DNA from: Macrostomum hystrix
Lineage: Eukaryota > Platyhelminthes > Macrostomidae
NCBI GenBank assembly: GCA_950097015.1
Contig: CATNEN010000037.1
Coordinates: 2,509,501-2,573,500, forward strand
Direction: 5' to 3'
DNA: 64,000 nucleotides
The position numbers and the translations under genes are program-made. The notes beneath the pieces are model-generated. The model did no database searches. It had not been told where the DNA came from and was given only the letters and a program-made list of their open reading frames with translations. Positions 44,911 through 57,166 of the stretch are shown in pieces. Numbering within the stretch: the first letter of the stretch is position 1; the number at the start of each line of letters is the position of its first letter.

Positions 44911-45535
44911 ATTTACTGGACTGCTAAGTGGCTTTTCCGCACTGACTACAGCTGCTGTCAAAGTGCAACAGAAAGCCAAATTTGAGTGACGCCCAGAAAT
45001 GAGCTGCCCCCACCAGCGATTGTGAGCGCGTGCGCGCCGCCGATAGTGACTCATAATGCGACGGGGAGAACACTTGGGGCACTCTGTGACAATGAGACGC
45101 GTGGAAATACTGCGGGAGCGCTGGCATTAAGCAATACTGCCGCTACATAAGCTCTTCAGACGCGCCCCAACTGTGCTACTGGCATACCCAATAGCTTAGT
45201 TAAGCTGAAGCTCTGAGTTAAGCGCGCTGCAGCCGCCGCGGGAACCTCCGAAGCCACCCCCACTCCGCCAGTCCTTTGCGCCACCAGGGTTATAAGCCTT
45301 CTCTGGTCTTACTCTCTCCCTCCCCTCACCTAAACAACAATTACAGCCAGTCTGATCCACCAATCTAGCCCTCCCTTCGTCCCACCACCCCTCTCTTCTC
45401 TGTTGTAAAGCCCGGAGAAACACCAATTTGAAAAGTGGCGCTCGGGTCAGACGCAAGCCGAAAACTTGCTGCACTAGCATTGCCTTAGCTATAACTGCGA
45501 CTGCGAATCTGTTTACTGGCATCTTGTCTTTCACC
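44911..45535. other. Upstream region of the cadherin gene
   Basis: Moderately GC-rich unique sequence with no exon or array seen. Short open frames on the minus strand match nothing I recognise. Likely regulatory sequence for the cadherin, without specific sites that can be shown. Confidence 0.35.
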
Positions 45536-45539
45536 TGTC

Positions 45540-45625
45540 TCCATTGGTCACAGCCTGCACTAACTGGCTAGCGAACGCAGCAAAAATCAATAAATATTCA
45601 ACCTCCCAGATCTCATCCGAGAAAG
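45540..45625 (+). promoter_or_regulatory. Putative proximal promoter of the cadherin gene
   Basis: Inverted CCAAT (CCATTGG at 45541) and an AT-rich AATAAATATT near 45,590 lie 70-115 bp before the start codon at 45659, which is compatible with a short 5' untranslated region. The TATA match is weak. Confidence 0.35.
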
Positions 45626-45658
45626 AAGCGAACTAGCGACGACACATTGTGCCGCACG

Positions 45659-48600
45659 ATGGCTGCGCAGCATCCAAATTTGCGTCAGCCCCTTCTGCTA
45701 GCGGTTTTTGTTATACTAGCGAGCTGTTGTGCTGCCTCCGAGACCGCTGACAAGAAAGCCACCGTTGACACAGTGCGACTGGAGCTGCCGCACACGACTC
45801 GCGTCGGGGCCAAGCTATACAGCAACGCTCCGTGGCTGTTCGGCGTCGACTTAAAAAACATCGTCGACGGGCATCACGAGTGGTTCAGCCTAGTCAAGGA
45901 CAAGGGCAATTATCACCTGCAGCTAAACGGCTACCTGCACAGGCTGGCCGGCCAAATGCTGCAGTTACAGCTTCTGGACTCAGAAACACGCCAGCTCGCC
46001 AAGAAGCTAAGCATATTCATCAGTAGCTCGCCCACAGCCGATCGCCATGAGTCGCCAGCGTTGAAGTATCTGGCTGCCGAGGAGCGGCAGACGAAGCCAG
46101 AGGTGCCAGCTCAGCCGGAGCGACAGCCAGAGCCCAAGACGCAACAGAAGCCTAATGTGCAACTACCACCCCTGCAGCCGCAGTTCCCCATAATTGGGAC
46201 AAGGAGCCAGGCCTTCAGCAGCAAGTCGATTTCCATGGAGTTCTTGAATCGAGTTCGGCGACAGACATCTACACCAACAGTTTTTCGCATCAGCGAGACA
46301 GTTGCCGGCGGCAGCTTTCTGTTCGCTGCCGTGTCTCCCACAAGTCCGCTGGAGCGCTACGTGTTCATGGTGCCGCCTCCAGAAGAGCTCAACATCGAGC
46401 CGACCACCAGCAGGGTGCTCCTGAAGTTTGACGAAGAGCTGAGCTATGCCAAAAAGCCGACGATCCCGTTCACCGTTGTCGTACTAACTGCCGATGGTCG
46501 CGGTGGTGAGTATGATACCCTATGTTTGATACCTTGTTTTATTTTTCCCTTTATTATTAAAAAAATTTACTTTTTTTATTGACGAATTCAAACGTCGATT
46601 TCCGCACTAATTTGAATTGATTGTTCGTATTTGGCATGCCTGATTGCCTGATAGCTCAGGGACCGTTGATACAAACCCGAATCCTTCTGTGACCGTGTGC
46701 CCTGTGGCAAAGGTTCACCTTAGCATTCCAGAATCTTTCAACTGCCAAGCATATACAGTCGCTGCTTAATGTTAGTCTATGTCCTAAATCATGCGTTGGG
46801 AGAGCATAGCCAAGGACTTCTATATAATAGCATTATATAGATGCTATTATATAGAAGTCCTTGGCATAGCTTTAGGCCCGTTGCATTCTTTGTCTACAGT
46901 TTTGGCCATAGACAGATTAGAAGTCAATCCAAACCAAAGCGATTCACAACCAACTGTTCATACATAATAAATGGAATAGGGTTGTATCCTAGTCTTCGGA
47001 CTCTCAAACTGAAGGTCGGGGTTTCGAATCCAGTACGCAGCCGTACGCAGCCGTACGCAGCTGTCAGATGCGCCACGCAAAAGCTGTGGCTGTGCTGTCG
47101 GATGCACATGAGGTCCCATTTGGGCGGATGTAATGAATTGTTTGCGTATTTTTTTATTTAAATAGAATTCAGCGAAAGTTTCCTGGTTCGTGTTGCGTTA
47201 TATGATCTACGTCTTAATGACCTGATATCCAGGTAACAAAGCCAGATCTTTTAATCTACCGAGTCATGAGTTTGTATTAATTTTCAAAATGAATCTGCAA
47301 CCATTTCGATTTTAAAGCACAATTTTGTCTTAATTTTTTAACCTTTTAGAATTTTTTTTGGACAATATGTTCTAAAACAAAACTATTCATTGTTTTATTT
47401 ACTTTAGTCTATCGCCTGATCGACTACGAGATCCAGGTACAAAAGGCTCCAGCGCTTAGCCCAGCGATTAGCAAGTACACGGATATAGCATGGACTGTGC
47501 TGTATCGCGAGACCAACACAATGGACGGAGCCATGCTTTACCGAATGGACGTAAGCCCTAATTACTTTTATTGTTTAGCGGCAAACTTTACTACTACAAT
47601 TGCTAGTAAGTAGTATGTAGCGCAATTCAATGTTAACAAAATCGTACAGGCAAAAATTCCAAGTGGTGAGACAGTAAATCTGACGTACGAGTTTATCCCG
47701 GGCATGGAGGGTCGCGCCGAGGGACGCTTCCGAGTCGTCCCCGACCTTGGCCTCGTAGTGACGAAACTCAACGACGGCTACCCCGGTGCGCCAAAGTTTT
47801 ATGATCTGGGCGTACGCGCGGTCAACCCGAACAGCACTTCACCGCTGACAAAGTACGGCTATGCCTTTGTTAGAGTCTTCACCACCTACCAACCTCCAAT
47901 ATTCAGCCAGGATGCCTACAAATTCTATCTCAGAGAGGAATCTGACCGTACCATGTAAGTGGAACGCGTTTAATTAAATTGTATTTCTTTGCTTTCTGTG
48001 TCTGATAGATGTAGCTCTTTTCGAGATAGTTAAAACTGCTGTTAAAGTAAATTTTTCTTACTTAGCATTTAGTGAATACGACATGTCATCAACACACATT
48101 TACAGGGTTGGTCAAGTCTCTTGTATATCTATCAACAATATGTGGTCACGAGTAACGCTGACGGCAGTTATGCAACCATCTGTATCGTCCATATTCTCCA
48201 TGGACTCTAACGGAACCGTGTACTCACTAGCCCGGCTCGACTATGATTTGCCGAGCAGCCCGAGGGTTTGGTACTTCTCCGTTCTCTGCACGGAAAATGC
48301 AACCAGCACGACACCAAGAGTGTCACAGGTGGAGGTGGCGGTGCAGCTAGTCGACATAAATGACAATCGACCGTATTTCTACATTGACTACTATGTGAAG
48401 TCCACTCTGACTCCAGAAAATCAGCCAATTAACACGGAAGTATACCGGGTTCAAGCGACTGACAACGATTCACCAATTAACGCGCTGCTAGTCTACACTC
48501 TAAGCGGTCCTGGCAGTGAGCTCTTCAATGTTTCTCGAGATCCTGCGACAAACGAAGCTATTTTAACCCTAATTAGGTGAGTTAAAAATAATGTTCGTTC

Positions 48601-51600
48601 ATTTGTCAATTTAACCCAGAGGTTTACTAGCCAAAGGATTTGGCTCTTAAAACAAATAAGATACTTCTATAACTTAACCAATCATGGCAGTGACCAGCCC
48701 TACAGATGACAAAGACGAATGCTCTTTTGTTTCATATCGATTCGCTCCCTTTTTCCTCAATCGAATCTTGATGAGAAGTTTATTTCAAAACGACTTTTAT
48801 TATCTCAAAATTAATAGTCCAATGGACTACGAAGCTCTACCTGGTGGCGGAAAAGAATACAAGTTTGCCATCGCTGTTTCTGACGGCGTCGCTGGAGTGT
48901 CGCGTCGACCAACTTCCACCGTTGTCATCGGCGTGCAGAATGTCAACGACAATGCACCCACTATCAGAAACTTTACTAGCGTGGTCGACAAGAATGCACC
49001 GGCAGGAACAAATGTAATCCAAATGCAGGTCTGGGATAAGGATGGCTCCAACATCAACTATTACTTCTGGACCGGCACTGGTAAGCAGGATCTCATGTCA
49101 TATCCTTTCGTGTGGGTGAATTTATTAGACGGAAATGCTTTTATCATTGAAAACAACTATCTATGTTTATATTTTAGCTACCAGCGGCCAGTATCCATCT
49201 GCCACAAGCAGTATGTTCACGATCCAGCAAGTCTCTGGTATGGTATCAATTGGAACAGCCGGTCTATCGAGTCTGCGAGACTCTACGTACGTGATTCCCT
49301 ATCGCGCAATCGATGACGGCACCTGCGAAGGCTGTCCGATGGGAACGCCTCTAACCAGCGAAGTCGGCTATCTTGTACTTACTGTAATCGACTCCAATAG
49401 CGTTGCACCAATCTTCCTCAATTGTCCAACTGGCTCAGTAAATTACACTGACAACGCACCCAGTGGGAGCACGCTGATGACAGTGAGATTTTTTGTTTCT
49501 AATCGGGTCTCAATTTCTAATAAGATAAACATGCAGATTAAATATTTGCGTGTCCCTGGACTTTTAGATTACTGCGATCGACCCTAGATCTACCGGCTCA
49601 AACATCGAGTATGCAATAATGCCGAACACGCTGAACCCTAATCCAGAATCCTACTTTGTAGTGAATTTGAATTCTGGCCGCATTACATCTAGCTCCGTGA
49701 TTAATATAGAAATGGCACCGATCGTAACATTGAAGAATTATTTTTGGCTGACCGTCAGAGCCACCAACGTGCTCAACAGATTGACTGCTTATTGTAGCTT
49801 TCAAGTTTCGTTCCTTGATATCAACGATGAGGTCCCTGTTTTCGACAGTGATTCGAGCATTGTTCAAGTAGTTTCCCAAAGCGCTGCACCAGGAACAACC
49901 ATTGGAAGCTTAAGCGCATTCGACCCCGACGTCCCTGGATCTCCGATGTCAACTGTGGAATACTTCATCGTGAGTTCGAATCCCCCAGCCGGTACGACCC
50001 TTTTTAGAGTAACCTCGTCGCAAAATTTAGGAACAGTGGCCACTTCTGGAAGCTTAACAAGTTATCCACACAAGACAAGGTTCGTTTTATCAATCGAAGC
50101 CAGAAATCCAGTTCCACTTGTTGACACAACAAAAACGTGGAACCGAATGATGTACACAATCTGGATATCAACTGATAACAGCCTCCTTCCTCCTGTTGTT
50201 GGTAAGCAATCTCGATGAGCTGAGAACTTTAAAGAGCAATTAAAATCCAATGTACTAAAGCTATTGTTAAAGAACAAATTTCACAATCCCTGAATTAACT
50301 TTTAGTAACGATTCCATCGGGCTACATTATTTCGCTTAACGAATCTGTACCTCCATCGACTCTTGTCACAACAATGTCTGCCGCTTCGCCTATTGGTGCT
50401 ACACGAACATATGAATGGTCAGAACCAACTAGGGCTAACTATGTGCCAACAAACACCGCCTTCGACCTGCACTTTGGTCTTCGTAGCGCAACGAGCACTG
50501 CATGTACTACTAACACCTGCAATGTTGCTGTAGTGGGTCAGTTCGATTATCAGAACTACAACGAATACTATGTACGTACTCGAGTCAGCTACAAAGACAG
50601 GGATCCAGATATTGGAGAAATCTACACAGAAATCTACAAGCGCGTCAGCATTTCTGACGAAAACAACAGATGGCCAGATTTTATAACGCGCCAGTACATC
50701 AGCACAGTCTTTGCTATTGAGAACTCCACGATGGGCACCGTGGTGACACAGGCCTTCGCTGTGGATCTCGACTCCGTTCCGCTTTACAAAAGGGTCTGCA
50801 ATACATGTTATAAATTTTAGGTTGAATTTTAATAACGAAATTTTCTGGTTTTACATTTTCAATATCTGACTTACAGGTGGTGTATACGCTAGATCAAACT
50901 GTATCTATGGACTATCGATACTTCACCATAGACAGCGACAACGGAATAATCAGAACTGCGGCCCCGCCGTCATTCTTTGACGCCGAGGGCAACAAGACGA
51001 ACTTCGAGCTTCAGGTTAACGCTAGTGACTCTTTTCAGTCCTCCCTGACGGGCGTCATCGGTCCGAACGCCAGTAAGCTAAACACATGATTAACAAAAAA
51101 CTTTCTTTCGTGTCTTAATAGGATATTATAAATATAAGACTATTATTTTTCCAGAAACTCTCCGACTGAGTGTTAGCACAAGGGACATAAATGACAATCC
51201 GCCGTTCTTTCCTAGAAGCAGCTATGCCTTCACAGTACGAGAGGATATTCCTATTGAAACGACTTTAGGTATAATTAATGGTAGCGATCCGGATGTACGT
51301 GACACACTGAGGTACAGCATTGAAAGTGGTGATCCAAAGTTCCAGTTCATGAGTGTCGTTAGTACAGGAGAGATCAAAGTCGCAAAGCAACTTGACTATC
51401 ACTTGATTTCGGTGAGTAATTCTGTTTACAATTTCTGTCATGTAACAACAGCTTAACACATTAGCAAACAATTTCAGTTCTATCAACTTGTCTTTGTCGT
51501 TACTGACGGAAAGAATGAGGCAAAGACGCAAATAAACATAACTGTCACCGATGTCGCCAATCATGCGCCAATTTTCATCCCAGGCACGTTATACAATATT

Positions 51601-54600
51601 ACGAATGTGACTGAGAACGCGCCGGCTGGACCTATTTGGCGAGTAAGTATTCAGTGCTGACCCTTGTTTTGTGAAACAACTCGGAGTAACTGACATCTAA
51701 ATTAAAAAGCACACAATGCAACCATTTTAATTACAGGTGACCGCCAGTGACATAGATAGTCCGACGCTCACGTACTCATTGTCAGGCAGGTGGACTGTTC
51801 CACCAACTAATTACTTTACAGTGGATCCAAATACTGGCGTGATATCCACGACTCGTCCCTTAGATCGTGAGGAGGAGCCTGTTTTCAGGTTTAACGCGAT
51901 TGCGTCTGATGGCACTCTGATCGGCTACGCTCAGGTATTTGTTTGGCCAATCGATCAGAATGACAATCGACCAACCTGGAATTTTACTGGCCTACACGGA
52001 AATCTTTTGGACAATTCACCGGTGGGAACGTTTTTCATGCAACTATCGGTAATTGATCCCGACACTTCAGACACCATTGTGTTCACTTTACTGCCTAACA
52101 CCACTGATGGCTCCGAATACGTTTCCGTAAGTCCAGATGGTAGAGTTATTACTACGGCGGCTTTGGGAGTTGCAGATAAAGAGAAACTGCCGCCTAAAGC
52201 ACCTAGGGGCATCTTCTCTTTCATTGTAACAGCCACAGATGGAATTGGAAGTCCGATAACAGGAACTGCTTCAGTTACCATAGTCGACATTAATGATAAT
52301 GCTCCAGTTTTCGATAGGAACTTATATATAGTGAATATTCCAGAGACAACGGAAATTTCCGACAATATTTTCACTGCCGCAGCAAGTGATGTAGACGAAA
52401 TCGACTTTGGCCAGTTAAATTATTCTCTGCCGGATAATCCAGAATACTTTAGTATAATGAATATTCCGATGATCAATGGAGGCGCTGTCCTTTTAACGAA
52501 GAAGCTTGACTATGACAATGCATCTCTGCCTCGATCCTTCTCTTTTCGCGTTGTTGTAACTGATAGCACTCCTCCGCCTTTTATGGCAACATGTACCTTG
52601 AGTATCAATGTGATTGATGTCAACGATAACACACCGGTAATTACGTTTAGTCCAAGTGCTATCATAACGAAGCAAGAAGGCCCATCAAGCATAGGAGCAT
52701 TGGTTGCCTTTACGGCGACGGATGCGGATCCGACGGACACTCTTCTTATCTTTTCAATCCTACCAGAGTCGGATCCTTATGGAAACCTGCAGCTAACCGG
52801 GGTCACTGCTAATTCGGGCACTGTGAATGTGCAAGTTGCGCTTGATCGGGAGGCCTGGAATCCCCCCAGCACCGACGATGCGGTGCACATGTACGTTCTT
52901 CTGGCCTCCGACCAGCGCGGCCGAACTGGCACGGCCACTCTTACGGTGACAATAACAGACATCAACGACACGCCTCCAAGTCTTGCTTCACCTAGCACCG
53001 TGACGATCATGGAAGGAAGTCCTGTTGGCACTGTGGCGCAGCCATCCGGACTCACAGGTGAAGACAAGGACAAAGTAGGCAACGGAGCACCATTTACTTA
53101 CGCGCAGGATATGACAGCAGGAAACAATTGGACTGGCAGATTTGCCCTCCTAACAACTGGGTCCTCATTTAATATTCAAGCTGCCAAGGTGTTAGACAGA
53201 GAGACCGATGGAAAAGAATTTCTTCTGAACGTACTAATTACTGACCGGGGAGGTCTGACTGGAACTGGAACAGTAACAGTGATTGTCGGCGACATCGATG
53301 ACAATCCTATGGTCTCAAATGGTTACAAACAAGTATATGTTTACCTTTACGAAGGAAACGAAGACTATTGTAAGCAGCTTATTAATATTTTCTGTAGATT
53401 GTGCTTCCTTAGTATCTAAAAGTTAATGTGATTGTTATGATTTCTATTGCAGGGTTTAATCCTGCAACGCGCCTTAGCCTTGGCTACGCATCTGTCATAG
53501 ATCTTGACGACTGGGACCGAGCAACGAAAACCTACGTGCTGACTACGACAACGAGGTATTTTGAGTAAGTTAAAAAACGTTTATTATTATCTATTTTACT
53601 GTCAACGCGTTTTAGTATTCTTGCGGCTCTAAAGACGCAAACGCTCTGCCTCAGAAGTGAAGTGAAAAATAGCTTTTTGTATATTTGCATGGTTTGTTTA
53701 GTCTATTTCCAAATCTTCCAATGTTGCCACCCATTTTCAATACTTTTCTAGTAGTTATAAAAGCACGAAAGCCCGATGGCAGTAAATAAATAACCCTCAT
53801 GAATTAATATTGTATCGCACCCTTATCTAAATTTAATTCTAGGCTGGGAGCTTTCGGAGAAATCATTCTGAAAGGCGGCACACCGGCAAGCAACTACTCG
53901 ATTACTGTGGAAGTCAAAGACGCGCGTGGTGGCACTGCCTACTGCCAATTCGTTGTTACCATCGTAGTCCTTCCAACCGATGCGATTGAAAACTCCGGCA
54001 GCATGGTTATCGACAACATGAACGCTGAGACTTTTGTTCAACGATTAGCCGTGCCTAGCACATACACCTTGGCAAGAAACACCTTTCCGGACTATTCCTT
54101 TTCTGCATACGATTATTTAAAATTGAATCTATCGAATGTGCTAAACACAACTTTTGAAAAGACGCACATCTTCTATGTAGCAGAAATACCTGGAACACGC
54201 AGTATTATTGTCCGTTACACGGCTTCGGGATCGCCTTACTACTTCTCTACCCGACTTGCAAGCTATGTTGCTCTAAACAGAGATGTCGTCACGAGAACTC
54301 TGTCAAACTATAGAGCCGTGATGCGCATGCTCCCACTGGACCAGTGTCGGTTAGAAAGCGACGGTGTTCCACTTTGCCGAGTTGGCTGTCGTAATGTTAT
54401 GGTTGTAGCCGGTAAAGATACGGTTCCCCACGTTTTTAACAGCACGGCACTTATTGGAATTAATAATACTGTAGTAACTGGATGTGGCTGCGCTTCTGCA
54501 GCAACTATTGCGCCAACTGGCTGTACTTATGGCACCTGTTTTCACGATGGCAACTGTACAAGCATCCCTGGCTCCTATTCATTCACGTGCTCCTGCCCTG

Positions 54601-57166
54601 CTGGACATGAAGGTCCACGATGTGAAAAGCTGGTCGCCGGCTTCATCACGGACGATAGTTACCTTACACTGCCGTCGTTTCCGGGAGCGTGCATGAACAT
54701 GCACATCAGTCTACACTTTGTCACTCTTCAGACAGCACCAAGCGTCCTGGTGTTTTATACTGGTGTCGTGAACGCCCTTGGCACTCCTTCTTTTGCAGAA
54801 ATGGATTTTCTTGCTTTGGAACTTATTAATGGTCGGCCCAAAGTAACTATTAATTTGGGCGCCGGTCCATCCGAGGGAGGACTTCATACTTCGGCAACAG
54901 CCCCCGCATTGAACGATGGAAAGTGGCACCGTATCGACATCTTTGTTAGAAATCAGGTGGTAATTTTAAAGGTTGACAGATGCGAGAATGCACCAACTGT
55001 ATTGGATGGCGATCCTGCTCCACCTAACTTAACAAGCTGCCAGGTGTTTTGGACAGTACCAGGTAATCTAAGTAAGCTGAACGTCGGAAGCTTTCCTGTG
55101 TTTCTTGGAGGTCGATACAACATCAGAAGTGCGACGCAGTACCCTAGCACATTAGCTAAAACTGGCTTTATTGGACAAATAGCAAAAGTGAGATTCAATT
55201 CCGTTCTTTACGATCTATATGCTGGTCCGCGAACATGGCATGCCGGTGCGACAAATAGCTACCCTCCAACACTGTCGTCCTGCACCTGGACTGACGGTAC
55301 AAGCAAATGTGTGAATGGCTGGTGCTGGGGAATCATTAACGGAGTGACGGCAAGTGGGGCCTGTGTATGCTACAATGGTTACCGACTGGACGCAGACGGC
55401 AGGTGCACGATACCACTGAACGTCGTTGAACTCAAATCTAACAGCTACCTGTTCTACAAAGTAAAGCCATCCCTCTTCAACGCGTACACGAAACAAGGCA
55501 TCAAAATTGACATCCAGTTTCGCACACGATCTACCTCTGGCACGCTTCTTTTCGTCGCCGGCAACGATCCGTATCGACCAGAGCATATGGATCTGAGATT
55601 AGTTGACTCGCGCCTCGTCTACCGTCACAATCTTGGCGACTACATTTTAACGACCCTAACGTTGCCGAATGGAAACGTGAGCGATGGCGCCTGGCACTGG
55701 GTGCAGATAATTCGCCGCCTCACAGATGTTGAGCTGATCATGGATCATGGAGAGCACTACAATTATGCCTATATGCTTGGAAACTACACATCTATTTACA
55801 ATAATATTGTCTTGAGTGATTTGGCCGCCGTTGGTGCTGTCGTCAGCTTTGAAGCAGGTTCCACAAAAATCGATCCCACTGTTAGCGATTTGCAGGACAC
55901 TTGCATCAGTACAGTAAGAATTAATGAGGCCTTCTTCCCAGTGCTAACAACTGAGAACTCTGAACCGGCAGCAATGGCGTCTCTTGACGTCAGTATTAAT
56001 GTAGTTACTGGATGCCCACCTGGCGTGCCCTGCCCTGCTGGTGTCACCTGCCCTGCAACCATGGTCTGCCTGCCAGCCTGGAGGCCATTGAGTCCACCTG
56101 TCTGCGGCTGCCCGGCCAATACCATACTCTATAATGGAGTGTGCTATGCAGCTGGTGCTTGCCTGTTCACTAATCCTTGCGTGAATGGAATCTGCTCAGT
56201 TGTTGGCGGAGCGCCAGTATGCACTTGCAACGCTGGTTGGCAGGGCCCAACATGCGCTACCGCGATATTTGCAGTCGGCGGTGCCAGTCTTATTGTCATC
56301 CTCGTATTGTTGGGTGTATTCCTTCTTCTTCTGTGTAAGTTTCTATAGCCAGTCAATTCCTTCTAGTTACGACCTTTTGAGTGACATTTCTAAGTGGTGA
56401 ATTAAAATATTCATTGTAGTGGCATTCCTGATCTGGTTCTGCTGCTTCGCTGGAGGCAAAGGTGAACCGCTGCTAATTGACGCACCTTTCGAGAATGTCG
56501 TGGATTACAACGAGGAGGGCGGTGGTGAGTGTTATCGATGGAATTTGATTTTGCTAAACTCAACAGTTTTATTGTTTGATCTAACAATTAAAAAACAACT
56601 TTCCTCACCACTTCAGGCCAAGAAGACAAACTCAACTTTGACATGGCTCATTTGCGTGTTATGACAACGGATACGACTATCGTGGCAGAGAAAGTAACTA
56701 GTGAGTAAACCTTCCAATTTTGAACTTCGTACTAATTTTGCCATTGTGAATAACTCTTCACTGATCTAGTCACTGATCTAATTCCTACTTCTCCGTGACC
56801 TAACTTCTTACAGATCTGCAGAGCTCGCGTACAGACTTCATGTCGCTACTGCAGAGTCGACTCGCCATCGCTAACGGAGGTTCAGAGCCTTCGCCGTTTG
56901 ACGGTGTTCTCGACTACGAGTACGAGGGCCGCGGTGCCAAAGCTGATGACCTAGACTCCATTGTGTCTGGAGATGACAATACTACGCAGAACTTTGACTT
57001 CTTGCAGTCGTGGGGTCCGAAATTTGAGCGAGTCACCACTATCTACACGACCTTCCCGGACAACGCAGACGACCTGCAGAGCGTGTCTGAGTTTGCCGGG
57101 CCAAGCAATGCTGCGCAGAGCGGCTACACCGTGACCACCACGACTACCACTACTAGGCGGATGTAA
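45659..57166 (+). CDS. Classical (type III, N-cadherin-like) cadherin
   Basis: Complete gene, 2,964 residues. The 17 coding exons are 45659-46505, 47408-47550, 47650-47954, 48106-48576, 48776-49080, 49178-49482, 49568-50201, 50306-50793, 50877-51072, 51155-51411, 51478-51642, 51737-53369, 53453-53564, 53843-56334, 56420-56524, 56617-56700 and 56814-57166. Every phase agrees. It mediates calcium-dependent cell adhesion and anchors actin through catenins. A signal peptide (LLLAVFVILASCCAA) and a propeptide with furin site RVRR (198-201) come first. About a dozen cadherin repeats follow, with linkers such as VDINDNRPYF, NVNDNAPTI, IVDINDNAPVF and VIDVNDNTPVI. Then come EGF (about 2170-2215), laminin-G, EGF-like, laminin-G and EGF (about 2727-2758), one membrane span (about 2762-2792), and a tail with p120 motif NEEGGGQED and beta-catenin motif SGDDN...FDFLQSWGPKFERV. 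The exon-5 acceptor could lie 3 bp later. Donor AGG|GTCTGC of exon 8 is weak. The tail ends in a Thr run (TVTTTTTTTRRM), which is unusual. Length is close to Drosophila N-cadherin. Confidence 0.95.
46640..47105 (+). mobile_element. Possible tRNA-derived SINE remnants in cadherin intron 1
   Basis: An A-box-like GATAGCTCAGGG near 46,651 and a B-box-like GGGGTTTCGAATCC near 47,018 are both typical of tRNA-derived elements. They lie too far apart to be one promoter and may belong to two fragments. A short CGTACGCAGC direct repeat (three copies) follows at about 47,034-47,062. No full element could be outlined. Confidence 0.3.
46809..46865. repeat. Perfect 25-bp hairpin in cadherin intron 1
   Basis: The arm 46809-46833 is the exact reverse complement of 46841-46865, with a 7-base loop TATATAG. 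Arm ends read GCCAAGGACTTC and GAAGTCCTTGGC. It could be a tiny inverted-repeat transposon remnant or a transcribed hairpin in the pre-mRNA. Confidence 0.9.

Noticed and set aside
45647-45658. Cadherin start at TTG 45647
   Set aside because: The ATG at 45659 gives a standard signal peptide; the upstream codons add nothing supported.
46980-47045. A tRNA gene
   Set aside because: There is a B-box and a tRNA-like stem, but no acceptor stem or matching A-box at the right distance. Better read as a SINE scrap.
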